Below, one piece after another: positions 45,135-58,762 of a stretch of DNA of 64,000 nucleotides. The translations under genes were made by a program, and so were the position numbers. Location: assembly GCA_003254905.1 (NCBI GenBank), contig QANU01006361.1:4766-68765 (forward strand). The letters are read 5' to 3'. The notes beneath the pieces were generated by a model, which saw only the letters and a program-made list of their open reading frames with translations, did not search any database and was not told the origin of the DNA. The number at the start of each line of letters is the position of its first letter. Within the stretch, counting starts at the first letter, position 1. The stretch is from Nissolia schottii (Eukaryota > Streptophyta > Magnoliopsida > Fabales > Fabaceae).

Positions 45135-47784
45135 ATGATGATGGACGCAAAAGGCATTGCTTGGGTTGGAAACATATACCAGAAGTTTGAGAATATGTGC
45201 TTGGAGGTGGAAGAGATAGTGCTTGAGGTATGTCTTTGTAGCCATTTATTTACTTTTTTCGTTTAGAAGAAGTTTAAGTGGGTTCGGCGCCATCATCACA
45301 CCAGGGTCAAGCCATGCCTCCAAGTTGTTTGTCGTCATTTAACCTTAACCTATCTTATACCTGTTTGAAGTATCAAATGAGGGAAGATAACTCCAATTAC
45401 CTATTACTTTATTTTTGCATTGCTACTGGTAGAGCTGCTATTCTTCTTCATCTTTGGCTTAATTTGTTCTTAGAATTGTACCTATAATTATTGTTAGTAT
45501 TATAATCACACATATTGAGAGTTGAATCATGAATGCATCTGTTCTCTTGTATTTGTCATGATATTTAGGGCAATCTATGATAATCTTTCTCAAATTCTTC
45601 TTGTATTTGATCTCGGTCGTGTAAGACTAGTATAGTTGAACTATTATTGGGACTGATTGTTCCGTGACGTGTATTGATTTACATTTTAGTATTTTACGGT
45701 ATTAACAGTCCACTATAATTGTTTTCTCTTTATTTGTTCGTTGGGCATAGGATACTGTAAAATACATAGAGAATCAGATGCAGACTGTTGGGGAAAATGT
45801 CAAAAAGATCTATTCAGATGTCATGCAAGATTTACTTCCTCCATCTTTGTGCGATTTGGATGAAAAAGTTGCGTCTGAACTGCCTACAGATCAGTATACT
45901 GATGCCGGGTTCCGTGAGAAGACATTTCAAGGTTACGAGAAAATAACTGTACAGGTTGATGCCAAGGAAACAAGCGAGGATTCAAGCATCAATCGTGATG
46001 CTGATAATGATGCAAACCATGATGAATCCTGTGATAATGATGCTTTGTTCAAGTCGGCTTTTGGAAACTTTATCTACAAGAACAATCTTGGTAGCAATGA
46101 AAATCAACAAAACGACAAGATGCCTGCATCCAAGACAGTCAGCGAAATCACTTTGTTAGAATCAGATATATGCAGTACATCACAATCCTGTGAACTCTCA
46201 AATGATAATCAAAATCATGCGGTTACTGTTTCAGAGCCAGATTCTGCTGAAGTAAAGAGGCCTGCTGCCGAAGCGTTCTGTTGTAATGAAATTGAAGATG
46301 CAAGTGCTGAACAGGCCTCCAATGTTCTGATATTGGTTAAATCAGCTGAAGAGAAAGAGATGAACATGAGTTATTGTTCCTCCACTGTGCTATATGAAAG
46401 TACAGATGGTAAAGTATCTGAGTTTCTGTTAAATTTGTTTACTCATTTTTTTGGTTGGTAACTTACGACTTCCGATGGGAGCTGTAACAATTATATATAT
46501 TTTTTCTGGCAGGGTTCTCTATGCTCAGAACAACAAAGCCCGATGATTGGTTTCATAGCACAATTGTTGTATCTCATCCAGGTATTAATTCAAATCATTA
46601 TGAAGTACTTCCTCAGTTTTCGATATTATAACACATCACTTGAAATTGTATATTGGTGCTGGTTGCTTTGGTCTCTTTGTTTCAAACATGAATATAAATA
46701 GTTGATGGTGCATCCTTATTAAGCTGTATTTGAAGGTCAGACAAGTAATTTTGAGGGATGGGTGTGATGAAGTTTCCATGACATTTTTCCGCTACATATC
46801 CTATTGATGTCAAAGAGGGACAAAATGTTTTCTATGCTGCTTATCTTAAATATATTAAGTGGGGTATGTTCTTTCACTAAACAACTCGGCTGCCTATAAC
46901 GAATATGTATAGAACTTGTAGCTCATTCATGACCCAAAAAATGTTCTTATTCCTAACTGTGTTGATATCAACTGTGATTACCTTGCAAAGTCTGCTCGGG
47001 CATATCTAGATGCAGTGAGTCTGAAGCCTGTTTGGAGTTTGTTTAGACGTAAATAACAGTCTTTGATAATCTCTCTCTCAACACACTCAAGCGCGTATGA
47101 GCAGATAGTATTGAGTCATCCAATTTCATATCAATCAATCGTATCTCGTTATATGTGTGACACTCGAGGTAGCTATTGTAATAAGTAAACACTTATATGA
47201 TATGGCATTATATGGTTAGATGCCTGTATAATTTTTTTTCTTTTAAAAAAATTGACAATGCATTAAAATTAAATCCTTGCTTTTAACTCATGGACTCATG
47301 CTAAATGTCTATTTCTGATTATTTTAGAAATTCCAGAAGGATGGAGTTCTGATGCAACAAAGATTGATACTATCACAGAACATGGCCACAAAACCATGCA
47401 ACAAGACGATGAGCTGAAGCTTGAGGAAACCTGTGTTATGGTGACCAGAGATGAACTTCAATTAGTTCCGAAAACCGGGGGTAATCTAGAAACTGACAAG
47501 GTACACAGCACACCCTACCAACCCTTTTTCTTTTTTCTCTTGTTGGTGCATATTAATCTCTAGCCGGAGCTTTTTTGTGTGTGAAGAAAAAGAGGCGGCA
47601 GCCGTTTTCTTTATCCAAGAAGTCTGCGAGGAAGCAAGAGTACGAGGAGCTCACGATTTGGCACGGCAACAAAGAAAAAGGAAAGGGTGATTATCGTGCG
47701 GAGAATTCATGTCCAACTTTAGTGGAGGATCAAAAAAAGTTAATGCTTCCTGATATCTCTGAACCTGAGTGGGAGCTTCTCTAA
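45135..47784 (+). CDS. Uncharacterised plant protein, acidic, 396 residues
   Basis: Five coding exons join in frame: 45135-45227, 45751-46408, 46513-46581, 47328-47500 and 47587-47784. A probable leader exon ends near 44601 (GTAAGT donor) and resumes at about 45078. The N-terminal part (about 1-55, MMMDAKGIAWVGNIYQKFEN then VEEIVLEDTVKYIENQ) looks helical. The middle (about 60-250) is acidic, Ser/Asn-rich and probably disordered. A short conserved-looking block, GFSMLRTTKPDDWFHSTIVV, follows, and the C-terminus is basic then acidic (KKRRQPFSLSKKSARKQEYE ... EPEWELL). No catalytic motif, signal peptide or membrane segment is visible. I do not recognise the family. The last acceptor (GTGAAG|AAAAAG) has a near alternative a few bases on, and the first ATG has two in-frame neighbours. 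Confidence 0.8.
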
Positions 47785-48786
47785 ATACCAGGGTAGCAAC
47801 CCTATACACACTTCACATCCACTTTTTAGTCCTTACTTATGAAGGATATTGAGTTATGGCTAATTGCAGCGAAGATTCAATTTCCCACAATATTTATGTG
47901 TTACTATGTGTGCTTCCTATTTCCTAGTTGCATAATGTCTCTCTTTTTTTTCTGCTGAAAAAGAGAGAAAAAAATCAAAATAAAGAAGGCTTAATTAGGC
48001 CATTCAAATGAGGACTTTCAGATAGAGTAGTTAATTTAGCTTTGTCTATTATATAGTAGAATACTGAACGCGGCCTATGTACATTTTCATCATTGACAAT
48101 GCCCTTGTAAGATTTACTCCTAAGATTAAATTGAGTATTTGATATGTACTTTTTAGAGGGTTTGAAATGCTTTATGGTTTCCACTGCTTTCTCTAGAAGT
48201 CGGAAAAAGATGCTTGTGTGTGAACAAAACTTCTCCTGAGTTTTTTTGGTTTTTTTCTTCCTTCTATGGTTTAGGCAATATAGCCAAGAAGAAGAGGGAA
48301 CACTGATTACACCAATGAGATTCAACAATGCTCTAGAAATTTTGGCTGTCTCATTAAAAACACTAACAAACAAAACCCTCGACACAAATCCTAAAGAGGA
48401 AAAAGAATGAAAACAAAAAAATAAAGGATAGTTTAGATTGACTTTAAAAAAAAAAACAATTTTTATTTAAATTATTATAGGATAATTTCTTTTAATGAGT
48501 TTTATTTTCGTTTGAAATGTATTTTTACCACAAACCACTCATATTATCACTTTTTTAAACAATGAAGCATTGCCAACTTTCAAAAAAGTGATATTCAACT
48601 TATTTTCTTTAAAAAAAGTGCTTTAATTTAAGACTAATCCAAATGGCCCAAACCCATTTCCTATTTTTATTTTCCATTATTTATTCTTTCACAAAATTTG
48701 GAAATACAAGAAACAAACTGAAAAGGGTAAATAAAAACAAAAATCAATTAGAACCTAAGTTGTTCACATTTAAAATAAAATAAATC

Positions 48787-48830
<44 letters not shown>

Positions 48831-48914
48831 CGCAAGTGGTCCTAGAGTAGATACTAGCATAGTAGCATCCTGTAAAAGAATAAGAGAGAGCGAAACAGAG
48901 AAAGGTCTCCAGTG
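47785..48914. other. Intergenic region with (AAT)n microsatellite
   Basis: The probable 3' UTR and AT-rich DNA are followed by an (AAT)n run at about 48786-48826. No gene seen. Confidence 0.55.
48786..48826. repeat. (AAT)n microsatellite
   Basis: About 13 AAT units in a row, just before the LINE relic. Confidence 0.9.
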
Positions 48915-51900
48915 CAGCAGGTGTGGAGGAGGAGAATGGTAGGTGTGGGGGTGTTGTGGAGGGTCTCCTTTCGGGACAAGGTGATGGGGGCTTAGACTCC
49001 TCAACCCCTTAGATGGCGATAGCATTGCTGTTGTTCAGGGGGCGCAAGGCGATGCTATTCCTCCTTCGGTGCGTTTCTCTTCAGCTGGAAGAAGAACGTT
49101 GGGGGAGAGAACATGGAGGGACCCGAGCTGGAGGATGGAGAGGTGTTGAGGCATATGCACATAGTGGTGCAAGCTCAGGTTCAAGGTGCCCTGGATGGGG
49201 TGGGTATCAACTGTTGTTAGTGTGTGGGTGGGCCTTCCAGCCGGGCATTTGTGTTTTTCTTTCATTTTTTTTTTTGTTTGGAATGACGTGCTCGTTTCTT
49301 AACTAGAATATTAAAGGGGTTGTGAGTAAGCCGGGTCGTAGACATTGTTGCAGTCTTGTTACAAAGTATAAGCCTTGTGTTGTTATCCTTATGGATACTC
49401 ATTCTCCTTTGTCTTCATTTCAGGATTGGTGGGAAATTAAGGTTGGGGTATAAGGCGGTGGGTATTGTGGAGGGGACTAGGCATAGCGGAGGTTTTTTGG
49501 TTTTGGGAAATGAAGATGCCTGCCTGCCTTGTGTTTTGCTTGATATTCATCCGCACATGGTTACTTTCTTGCACTGCTATATATGTATGTCATCCCAATT
49601 CCTAACATCAGGGATGAGCTTTGGAATTATGTTCCAACCATGCAGGGAACTATGTCCACTCCATGGTTACTTCTTAGTGATTTTAATGAGATATTGTTTA
49701 CCTTGGAGAATAAGGGAGAAACTTTTCAAGTATCTAGAGCCAAAATATTTGCAAGTCTTGAGTGATTGTGGGTTGATGGACTTGGGGTTGACTAGGAACG
49801 GGTTCACTTAGCCTAGTAGAGTTTGAGGTGGGACTCTCGTTTCTCGAAGATTGGATAGATGTTTGGTACATATGGAGTGGCGCCTCTGTTTCCCGGAGGC
49901 CTTTATTGAAATTTATGCAAGATTCATTATGATCACTCCCCTTTCCTTCGGTGTTGTCATGGTATTTTTCAGATTCGAGGGGTTCAGCTCTTAAGGTTCC
50001 AAACTAATTGGACGACCCATCTTAGGATGTGACCACACGTAGGGCTATTGCCATACGAAAGCTTTGACATGACATACTAACGTACATGAAATGCTCATAA
50101 AAAATAAATAAATAACTTTATTTATGAAATAAGTAACTTTGTAACATAACTGATTCCATATAACTAGTTCAAATTCATCAATACTAAGTTATATAATGTT
50201 CAAAATCATAAATGAAATGCAAAAATACTAAATGAAGGATCTTGCCTTAGACATCTGGAGCTTATCTAATAAGACTTTGGTAGACCCCACTACGAAGCGG
50301 AGCTTACTACTAACGTTGAATCCTTGCTTCTACTGGACAAGGAAAACGTTCTCACTATCTTCTACCGTATTTGAAAATGATATTGACAGAGAGGTAAGTT
50401 TGACATCTCAGTGGTGAGTACCTCGGTACCACACAAACAACATATAGTGCATATAGTCACGTCATATAATGAATAAATAAATATAGCATACATATTGGAA
50501 CAAGTCTAAATAACTCTTGTAAAGTATTAGAGATAAAATTATTTTAGCTTAGGAGATTCTTAACCACAGGCACTACATAAAGATCAATAAAGGAGTCATT
50601 GCTTTTAAAAATGATCTTGAAAAGACTTATGACAGGTTGAATTGAGATTTTCTCTAACAAAAACTTATGGATTTTGGGTTTCTTACTCGCACGTGAGTCT
50701 AATAATGTCCTGTGTCCATTCATTTTCTCTCTTTGTGCTTTGAAATGGGGTTCACCGTACTTCTTTTTCGCCTATTTGTGGCTTACGATAAGGTGATCCC
50801 CTCTCCCCCTATCTGTTTGTTTTGTGTATGGAGAAGTTGGGGATCAAAGTTATGGAAATGGTAGCAGATGGGGAGTGGGCTCCTATTCACATTTCTAGAG
50901 GGAGTCCTAACATCTCCCATCTTATGTTTGTAGATGACCTTCTCTTGTTCTTTCATGCTTGACATAGCCAAGTTTATAAGGTTATGTAAGTTCTTGGGGG
51001 GAATTTTGTGAAGCTTCAGGATTTAAGGTTAACACTCATAAATCTCTTGCAATGTGACTTGAATTGCGGGATTACCCCATTTCTATCTCCTCTATCCAGT
51101 TCACAACAGATTACGACCGTTATTTGGGTTTCCCGCTCATTCAAGGTCGCATAACACGTGTAACTTTAATGGCATTGTGGAGAGAATTCCTACTAAGCTC
51201 ACTAGTTGGAAGGGTAAGCTTTTGAATAGAACTGGCCGAACATGTCTTGCCATGCAGACTTTTTGGGTTTCTTCTTATTATACATGCAAAAAGATTGACA
51301 ACACAATAAGGAATTTTATTTGGAGTGGCAAAGATGTTACTCGCAGCCTTAACTTGAAGAGTTGGGATGTTCTCACTACTCGAAAATATATGGTGGCTTA
51401 GGAAATATGTGAGGTGTCAAAATATATCCCTTCTTGGTACGATGGTTTGGTAATTCCTTTTTGTACACTGTGTTCGGGTCCTGTGGAGCCCGTGGAGTCT
51501 CTTATAGGGATTGCAAATTGTCTTCACTTGACTATTCTATTTGGGGACTAGCTTGGAAGGGCATTGGGTGGTGATCTCTGCTCCATCTTGGTTGTTGTTG
51601 TTTGATGGTGCTGACGATCGAGCAACCAACAGGTTTTCGGATCTAAACAATGGATATATTATTGGATTTTGAATCAAGTTTGGCGGATGTATTATGACTT
51701 GTTGAGATGTGAATCAAGTTTAGCTTCTCCCCATACTCAGCCCCTAACTCACGTGCTTCGTTCTATTAGAGAGCTTCTTGATCGTGATTGGGAGGTTTCT
51801 GTGCACCATGTTCTTCACATAGCGAGCATGTGCTAACTCCCTTGTAAAGATGGGTTTAGGACTAGTCAGGACAAAGTTGTGTATACCTCTCCCCGTGAAA

Positions 51901-51960
51901 AAATTTAGGGTTTTCTTCGTAAGGATGCCATAGTTGTGTAATTTTCTTTTGTTGTTTCGG
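48915..51960 (+). mobile_element. Decayed L1-type LINE relic, all domains in fragments
   Basis: The pieces appear in LINE order on the + strand. The ORF1 start motif SFRDKVMGA lies near 48963-48995. Apurinic-type endonuclease remains at about 49300-49810 include NIKGVVSKPGRRH, PWLLLSDFNEILFTLENKGE and DCGLMDLG. Reverse transcriptase pieces follow at about 50605-50670 (DLEKTYDRLN) and 50890-50960 (SPNISHLMFVDDLLLFFHA). The linker MERIPTKLTSWKGKLLNRTG is at 51177-51400 and the RNase H end (IRELLDRDWEVSVHHVLH) at about 51765-51825. An A-rich tail lies near 51985-52008. Stops and frame changes are frequent, so it is long dead. Between about 50040 and 50570 AT-rich DNA without LINE character replaces the start of the reverse transcriptase. 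The family matches the relic at 62110-64000. Confidence 0.85.
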
Positions 51961-52333
51961 TTTTCTTACCCCAATTTACAAAAAAATAAGATTAATAAAA
52001 AAAAAAAACCGAATCTCTTTTTAACCGAATCAATCTTTTTTTTTTTTTATTTTACGGGTTCCTTAATCCTGAACCATGTACGGTCAGGTCCGGTGATGAA
52101 CCTTATGCCATTACTTATTTATTAGCCTTTGGACGCATTTTAAATGGCAAAAAGATAAAAACAAATACTACACTACAGACACATCTTCGAATTTAAAAAG
52201 TCACATTAATTATTAATTAGTTTCTTTGAAATGATTTGATTATGGACTTTTTTCTCTTCAAAACCTATGTAGTTGATTCTTAATTTTGAACCCAGGGCAA
52301 GCTATCAAAGTGAAGAAGAGATTCCAGTGAAGG

Positions 52334-55300
52334 ATGGCCAAGTCCATGGTGGCGTTAAACCCTCCCAAAACCCTCCGCACCAAAACCCCACCTCTTTCCC
52401 CGTTTGCGTCTAGGTCCGCATCCAGAATCGCCTTCAAACCAATCAAGTTCCCAACAATTGCTGCTTCCGCCATGGGAAGTCAAAGCCATCCGTCTTTGGC
52501 GGACTCTCTTCTACGCAACAGCGATCGCGAACGCGAATTTCTCGACGCCATCCGTACGAGCTTCCTCTCTAACAGTTGCCTCTCCGAAACCAACCTTCAT
52601 CTGACGGTTCCTGGCATCAAGTCCAAAACCCGCGGCAAGGTACGGCAATGTTCACACGCCATTGTTGGTGCAGCTTTTCTTCTTGCTTGTTTTGTTCTTT
52701 TGTTAGAGAAATAGCTCACTGTGATATGTTGGCAGGTTCGAGATATTTATGACAGTGGGGACTACCTTGTTTTGGTGACAACTGATCGCCAGAGTGCTTT
52801 CGACAGGGTTCTTGCTTCCATTCCCTTCAAAGGACAGGTTTGTTGTTCAAGGGAAGTATTTCCCCGGATTTGGATAATCTACGTTTGCTTATGACGCGGT
52901 GTTTGGATTAATTGAAAAGTGATGGAATCGAGCAGAATCAAAAAGAAATGAATGGGATAGGTTCGACAATAAGGAAGAGGATATTATCCAAATTCTTTTG
53001 CCTAATTGACTGAAATGGAAAAGCTGTAGAACATGTAGGTGGTAGAGATATGGGTACTACTAAATAACATAAGGCTCAATACTATGATCATTTTATCTTG
53101 CAATTGCAGGTTCTTAATGAGACAAGTTTGTGGTGGTTTGAAAAAACCAAGCACATAACTTCTAATGCGGTTGTATCATCTCCAGATAAGAACGTCACAA
53201 TTGCAAAGAAATGTTCAGTTTTCCCAGTTGAGTTTGTTGGTGAGTTATTTGCCTATTTTATGGTCTGCTTGATGCTGATTCTTTTCTGTGGTAATTGCAT
53301 TATTGTCTTAAAACAAATTATAAGATCCTTACTATCTTAAGTAATGACATAATTTGAGGAGGCCGTTTTGTTTTTATTGGAGGGGGAGGGGTGTTAGAGC
53401 TTTCTTATGATGTTTAGGGGCTTAAATCTTCACGTAATTTTTTTTTAATTGAAAATGCAAAGGATATTTTTTGAGGAGTGGTGATGGATAGCACAGAGGG
53501 TGAAAATTTTCAGATTATATAATGTCGGTGCATTTTATTAAATCCTTTTGATGGCTATAATGTTTGTTGATTGGCATGCTAAATTTGGGCCACTTAGACA
53601 TGTATTTTACTATATGGAATGCATTGTTTTAAGCATGTTGAAGAGGAGTTCTTTTGCATGAAAAGATAACAACGGCCGCATTTCGTGCTCTTCTTCAAAT
53701 TTAATATTCAAGTTATTGTAAATGGTTGTCAAAAAATTGAATCTTTTGAAAAATGAAAATCAGGGCTCCTGCAACCATCCATTGACACTATTTTACTGGT
53801 TTATAGCTAGAGGATTTGTGACGGGAAGTACTGACACATCCTTATGGACAGTCTACGATAAAGGCATCCGTAACTATTGTGGAAATGTCCTCCCGGATGG
53901 TGGGGTTTCTAATTTTTGTTTCTCATTTTTAATTTTTTTTTTCCATCAGCTTATTTAAAAGGATTTTAACATGACAGGACTGGTAAAAAATCAGAAGTTA
54001 CCTGAAAATATTCTCACACCAACAACCAAAGCTGCAGATCATGATGTTCCTGTAACTCCAGATGAGGTATAATGCCTAGTATTGTCCTTTGCAAATTACA
54101 GCTGTCTTTTTCATTATAATTGCATGGTTGGTGCTATAGTAAAGGATGAGCTTCATAGGCAAAATAAATGAAAGAAATGTAGGATTTGGAAGGAGAGATG
54201 GTAGAAGAATGTTGAAGCTATTTCCAGTGGGGCTAGTCACTTCATCCCAACTTAAAATGAATTGATAAATATATAGGGTGGCAGGGGACTATTTCTGTTA
54301 TGATATTATCTTGGGTTACTAATTAGAACCCCCTCACTCCCTCCTTCTCCATCCTAAAAGAAAAAGGATTATCAATAAGTTTAAGCCTAAACACTTTTGG
54401 GACTCAAATCACTTTTTGAAGGTTGTTATCATCTTGTGCTAGCATCCTAGTTGTATAAGAACCATTTTCTTTGAGAAACTGTAATCTAAAGCATCATTGA
54501 CTTCTCATTCTAAATCATCAATATCATTTTCCTTTCAGATGGGTTTGTATTGCATTTTTTTTTAATATCATTGTATTTGAAAATGTTATCCAAGATGAGT
54601 GAACAGAAATAATAAGCCGGTATTATGATTATAGGTTGCTAGTTTTGTTAGTGGTGTACCAATTTGTTAAGTCGGTAGAAGGAAGCATGACTAAATCTTG
54701 GATGTTCCCATGATACTAATTGAATAATCTATGCAGTTTCTTCTTGGTGTCAGTGATGCATCATAATGGATTTCCAATAAAGGGATAGTCTTTTCATCCC
54801 AATTTCCAGCTTATTCCATGATACATCTTTGCATTCCCCTTGCAGATCATAGACAGGGGATTAATGACTCGAGATGACTATGAAGAAGCAAGTGCAAAAG
54901 CATTAAGGTTGTTCGAATATGGACAGGTAATTAGCTTTGTTGGCTATGTATTTGCTAATATTGTGGCCCTCTTAGGAAGCATGTTGGGTATAGGATTCTA
55001 AAGCATTAGTTGAAAAATATAAAATATATGTTTGCCGGGGTATGTTGAATGGAGCACTTAGCAGGATCTGTTCCCTTGATTCTTCTATCTCTCTCTGCCA
55101 TGAATGACAAACAAGACAGGAGGGTATCCAAATCCGAGGGGATCTATATTTTAACTATATACTTAAAAAATATTACTGAAAAATGTCTTCTCTCTTAATG
55201 TTAAAACTTAGATGGCTATGTTATTGAAATTTTTATAAGCATGTTGTCAGGTAAATGTCTCTATGTAAGATTTTAAACATTCAATTGTTAAAGAAATAAT

Positions 55301-58221
55301 ATTCTTCTGTTGCATATTCATCATCGGACAAAGGATCTTTGCTGTACATGAGAAGAAGAAAAAAATCTCCTTACCAATACAAGTCGACAAATAAAAGATT
55401 ACACAAGTACAGTGTAATGTTTCAGATGTTTAACCAACTTGATGTCAAACCACTTCTAAATACATTATCATCGTAGTCCAACAGCACAAATCAGTTCAAA
55501 TTTCAACCATTCTCATTTGCAACATCAATGAAAATGCTGCTCGGCAGACAAGTTAGCAACTCCAAAAACTTCATCCCACTCAAACAACTTGGATTATTTC
55601 CTCCCATCTCGTATAAATTTTACTTTTCCACGATAAGGGATGGAAATTTGTGTGTAAATTATTACTATGTAGTGACAATATTGATTATACGATCTGTTTA
55701 TCCAAGGTACTTAGACCTCCTATGGCACTTATTTGATGTCCTCCTAGGGTACAATTGGTTGATCCCTTGATTGGTTACACCATATATATTTTGTTTGATG
55801 GCTAAGTTTTTTTTCCCTCCCTTGCTTTGTTGCTTATTTGACTTCTTCATTTGATTGACGTTGCAGCAAGTGGCTTTGGAACATGGCCTGATATTGGTGG
55901 ACACAAAATATGAATTTGGGAAGGCAAATGATGGTTCAATTATGTTGATTGATGAGGTTCAATGCTGTCCCTGATGCATATTTGATACGCACTCACATTA
56001 AGTATATATGTGATAAAGTTCTTTCACAACACAACTTCAGGTCCATACTCCTGATTCAAGTAGATATTGGATTGCCAATTCTTACTTGCAGCGCTTTCAA
56101 AATGGTCTTGAACCTGAGAATGTTGATAAGGTGTTTTATATGCATCATTACCTCTGTTTATTTCTTGATAGTATATTTTTATTGTTAAGTGTACAGATTT
56201 TGTGAATGTATCTTTTTCCATCTATTAGCATATTTGTTAATGAATTATTGATATTAAGCAAATTGCTAATTTAAAAATCCAATTTTTAGGAGTTTTTGAG
56301 GCTGTGGTTCAAAAGTAATTGCAACCCCTATGAAGATAAGGTATTTTAATTTTTCTACTGCTAATGGATTAGCCTGTAGGCTTTAAATATGCATCAAATA
56401 ATGCTGGTGAAATTTGTTTAGGTCCTTCCTGATGCTCCGGAAGATCTTGTTTGTGAACTGGCTTGGCGGTATGTCCACTGCTGCTTGTTCCTTTTACACT
56501 TATAATTTGCTTTGAACCTTATTTGAAGATATGATCCAAAATAGTGTAGGGTTCTTTCATTTGGACCGACGATTGCTTCTTTTCTATCTGTAGTTGAGTA
56601 GTTATGCTCTGATGTTTCTCCGTAAGAACCTGGCAAAAATTAAAATGTTGATTCATCATATTTGTAGCTGTGGTATGTTTGCTTCATTTCTACAATTTGG
56701 AGTAGAAGAGTCGAGCCATCGTTTCCTCTATGTATCTATTTATCTTTTACAAAAGAAGAAATTCATTTTGGAGGATAAGAAATCCTCTATTATGAGAAAA
56801 AATTAGGCTACAAACAAAAAGCAGAAAACATTAATTTCCTCCCTACTTTGCATTTGTTGTTTGAACATATTTGTGCTTGCCATTTTTAAGCTGCCTCTGC
56901 TCTTCCATGCAAAATTTATTTGCGATGACTAGTCATCGTAGGGCTACCAAACGGGTCAGCCCGGCCCAGGCCTAAACGGGCCGGGTCTAAACGGACTTTT
57001 ACTATTCGCGGACTAGTTTCTATATGTTTGGTCCAACCATTTATATGGGTAAACTAGTTAGTCCGCGGGTTATGACTATGTTAACATTAAATGGGCCAAT
57101 TTGGCTCGAGTTAAACGGACCGGGCCTAAACGGGCTTTTGCTATTCGCGGGCAGGATTTTATACGTTTGCTCTGTCCATTTAACCAAGTAAATAGGCTGG
57201 GCTCGTGGGTCGGACTCATTTTGACAGCCCTAGATGCTAGCTTTTAACTGCATGCTTTTATGTTAGGCTTTTAACTGTAGGCTTTTATGTCTGGATAGTG
57301 TAAAAGATTTTACATTGTCATCTAATTAAATTATTTCATATGCATGATTTTTCAAGTAGTGGGAGAGAGAATTAAATGTTTTTACTTATGTAACAAGATT
57401 TGATTGGATGACAGTATAAAAATGTTTTACATTGTCTATGGAATGTTCTGATAGATGCCAGCTTTTAACTGCAGGTTTTTATGTTAGAGTTTAATTATAT
57501 TATCCGTTGATAGTGTAAAGAATTTTACACTGTCATCCAATTAAATCATTTCATGTGCATGACTTTTCAAGTTGTGGGAGAGAGAATTAACTGTTTTTAC
57601 TTACGTGACAAGATTTGATTAGATGACAATGTAAAAATGTTTTACATTGTCAATGGATTGTAATTAAATTCATTTGTTTTCAGTTACATGGAAGGTTTCT
57701 TTTCAACGTTTTTAACTTAGCCTTACTTCATTCTGAATGATTTGGAAGAGGTTGAACGTTGTATTTGTTAAAATGCTTCATCAAGTAGGGAAAATATTGT
57801 CGCATAGTTATTACAGGGTTCTCATCTATGGTGCAAAAACGTTGCCACTAAAAGGTTTGATTTTAACGATACTGTGACCATCATAGTTGTGCTGTCCTAC
57901 TTCCATTGATATGTCTTGCCTGGATATGCTTTATTTACAAGAATCTACTTTCTGTTAATCAACTATGGGTAATTTGAGTGCATAGTTTTATGTCTAATTC
58001 ACTTAAATGAACATTATACTTCTGCTTGACAGGTACATTTTCTTATATGAGTCTATAACAAAATCAAACTTTGAGTTGGTATTGACCGAGGTAATACATA
58101 TATCAAGAATTTGTGTTATTTAATGCAATCGATACTAATATAACTTCATTTCTTCTTGCAGGAGCCAATACATGACAGAATTTCACGAAATGTTGCATCT
58201 GCTCTGTCATCTTTAAAGTAA
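52334..58221 (+). CDS. PUR7: Phosphoribosylaminoimidazole-succinocarboxamide (SAICAR) synthetase, plastid-type
   Basis: The enzyme joins aspartate to CAIR with ATP in de novo purine synthesis; in plants it is plastid (and mitochondrial) located. Twelve exons join in frame to 398 residues: 52334-52639, 52736-52837, 53110-53239, 53807-53899, 53978-54066, 54846-54926, 55867-55956, 56041-56130, 56290-56340, 56422-56468, 58033-58090 and 58162-58221. Residues 1 to about 50 are a Ser/Pro/Lys-rich leader. The core shows [54 protein letters not shown], the lid segment [13 protein letters not shown], and the signature [16 protein letters not shown] followed by [14 protein letters not shown]. No key position appears changed. 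Intron 10 (56469-58032) is the largest and holds several MITEs. The start ATG opens the transit-like leader; a later ATG (AMGSQS) would give a leaderless form. Confidence 0.95.
56939..57232. mobile_element. hAT-like MITE of the intron-3 family, inside PUR7 intron 10
   Basis: The 294-bp element starts TAGGGCTACCAAACGGG and ends TTTTGACAGCCCTA. It carries the same 'aaacgggcttttgctattcg' and 'cgggcctaaacgg' blocks as the KARI-like introns, in reverse orientation. The left end is more diverged than the right, and no clear 8-bp target duplication is visible. Confidence 0.82.
57290..57665. repeat. Duplicated small MITE in PUR7 intron 10
   Basis: Two copies, about 57240-57450 and 57455-57665, each run from 'gatagtgtaaa(a/g)(g)attttaca' to a facing 'aaaaatgttttacattgtc'. 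Each is internally an inverted repeat, with 'gtgggagagagaatta' in the loop. They are also direct repeats of each other at roughly 85-90 per cent by eye, including the 'cttttaactgca' flank, so a segment of about 215 bases was duplicated after insertion. Confidence 0.75.
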
Positions 58222-58762
58222 TCCCGGAATTATAGGGCCATATTTTAACTCTATTTTCAGGAGATCTTACTGAAATATATATTGGATCAAGATCCTCTCC
58301 TTTTCCTTTTCCTTTTCATTTTCATTTTCATTTTGAAAATGAGAGTTATGTTCACTCATCTCACTATATGTTTACATGATTATCTCATGTTAATGTAGTC
58401 ATTCACTCTAAATAAATGGTAAGACGGTCAAAAGGAGAGGATCTTAATCCACATATATTTAAAACTTTTAAGTTAACTGAGATCTTTCGAATATAAAATC
58501 GCAGAACAACATGGTGTTCTTCGAAATCAAGCTTGCTTTTTATATAGTTATCAAAATATTTTTCAGAAATTGGTCACGTGGATTTTACTATATTGAATGT
58601 GTGGCTCTTTCGCCTTGTATTTTCAAACAGTGACAAAGTAAATGTTATTCATCTGTACTGAATGAGGGGAGATGAGATGTTTGCTCGTTACTAGATGCTA
58701 AAGTCTGTTTCTTGTGTGTGTGTATATATATATCCCTAGATTTAGCGTGTGTTTGGACTGAC

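Noticed and set aside
48744-49025. - strand frame of 93 codons with poly-Leu
   Set aside because: The poly-Leu comes from the (AAT)n microsatellite and the rest is antisense of the LINE ORF1 relic.
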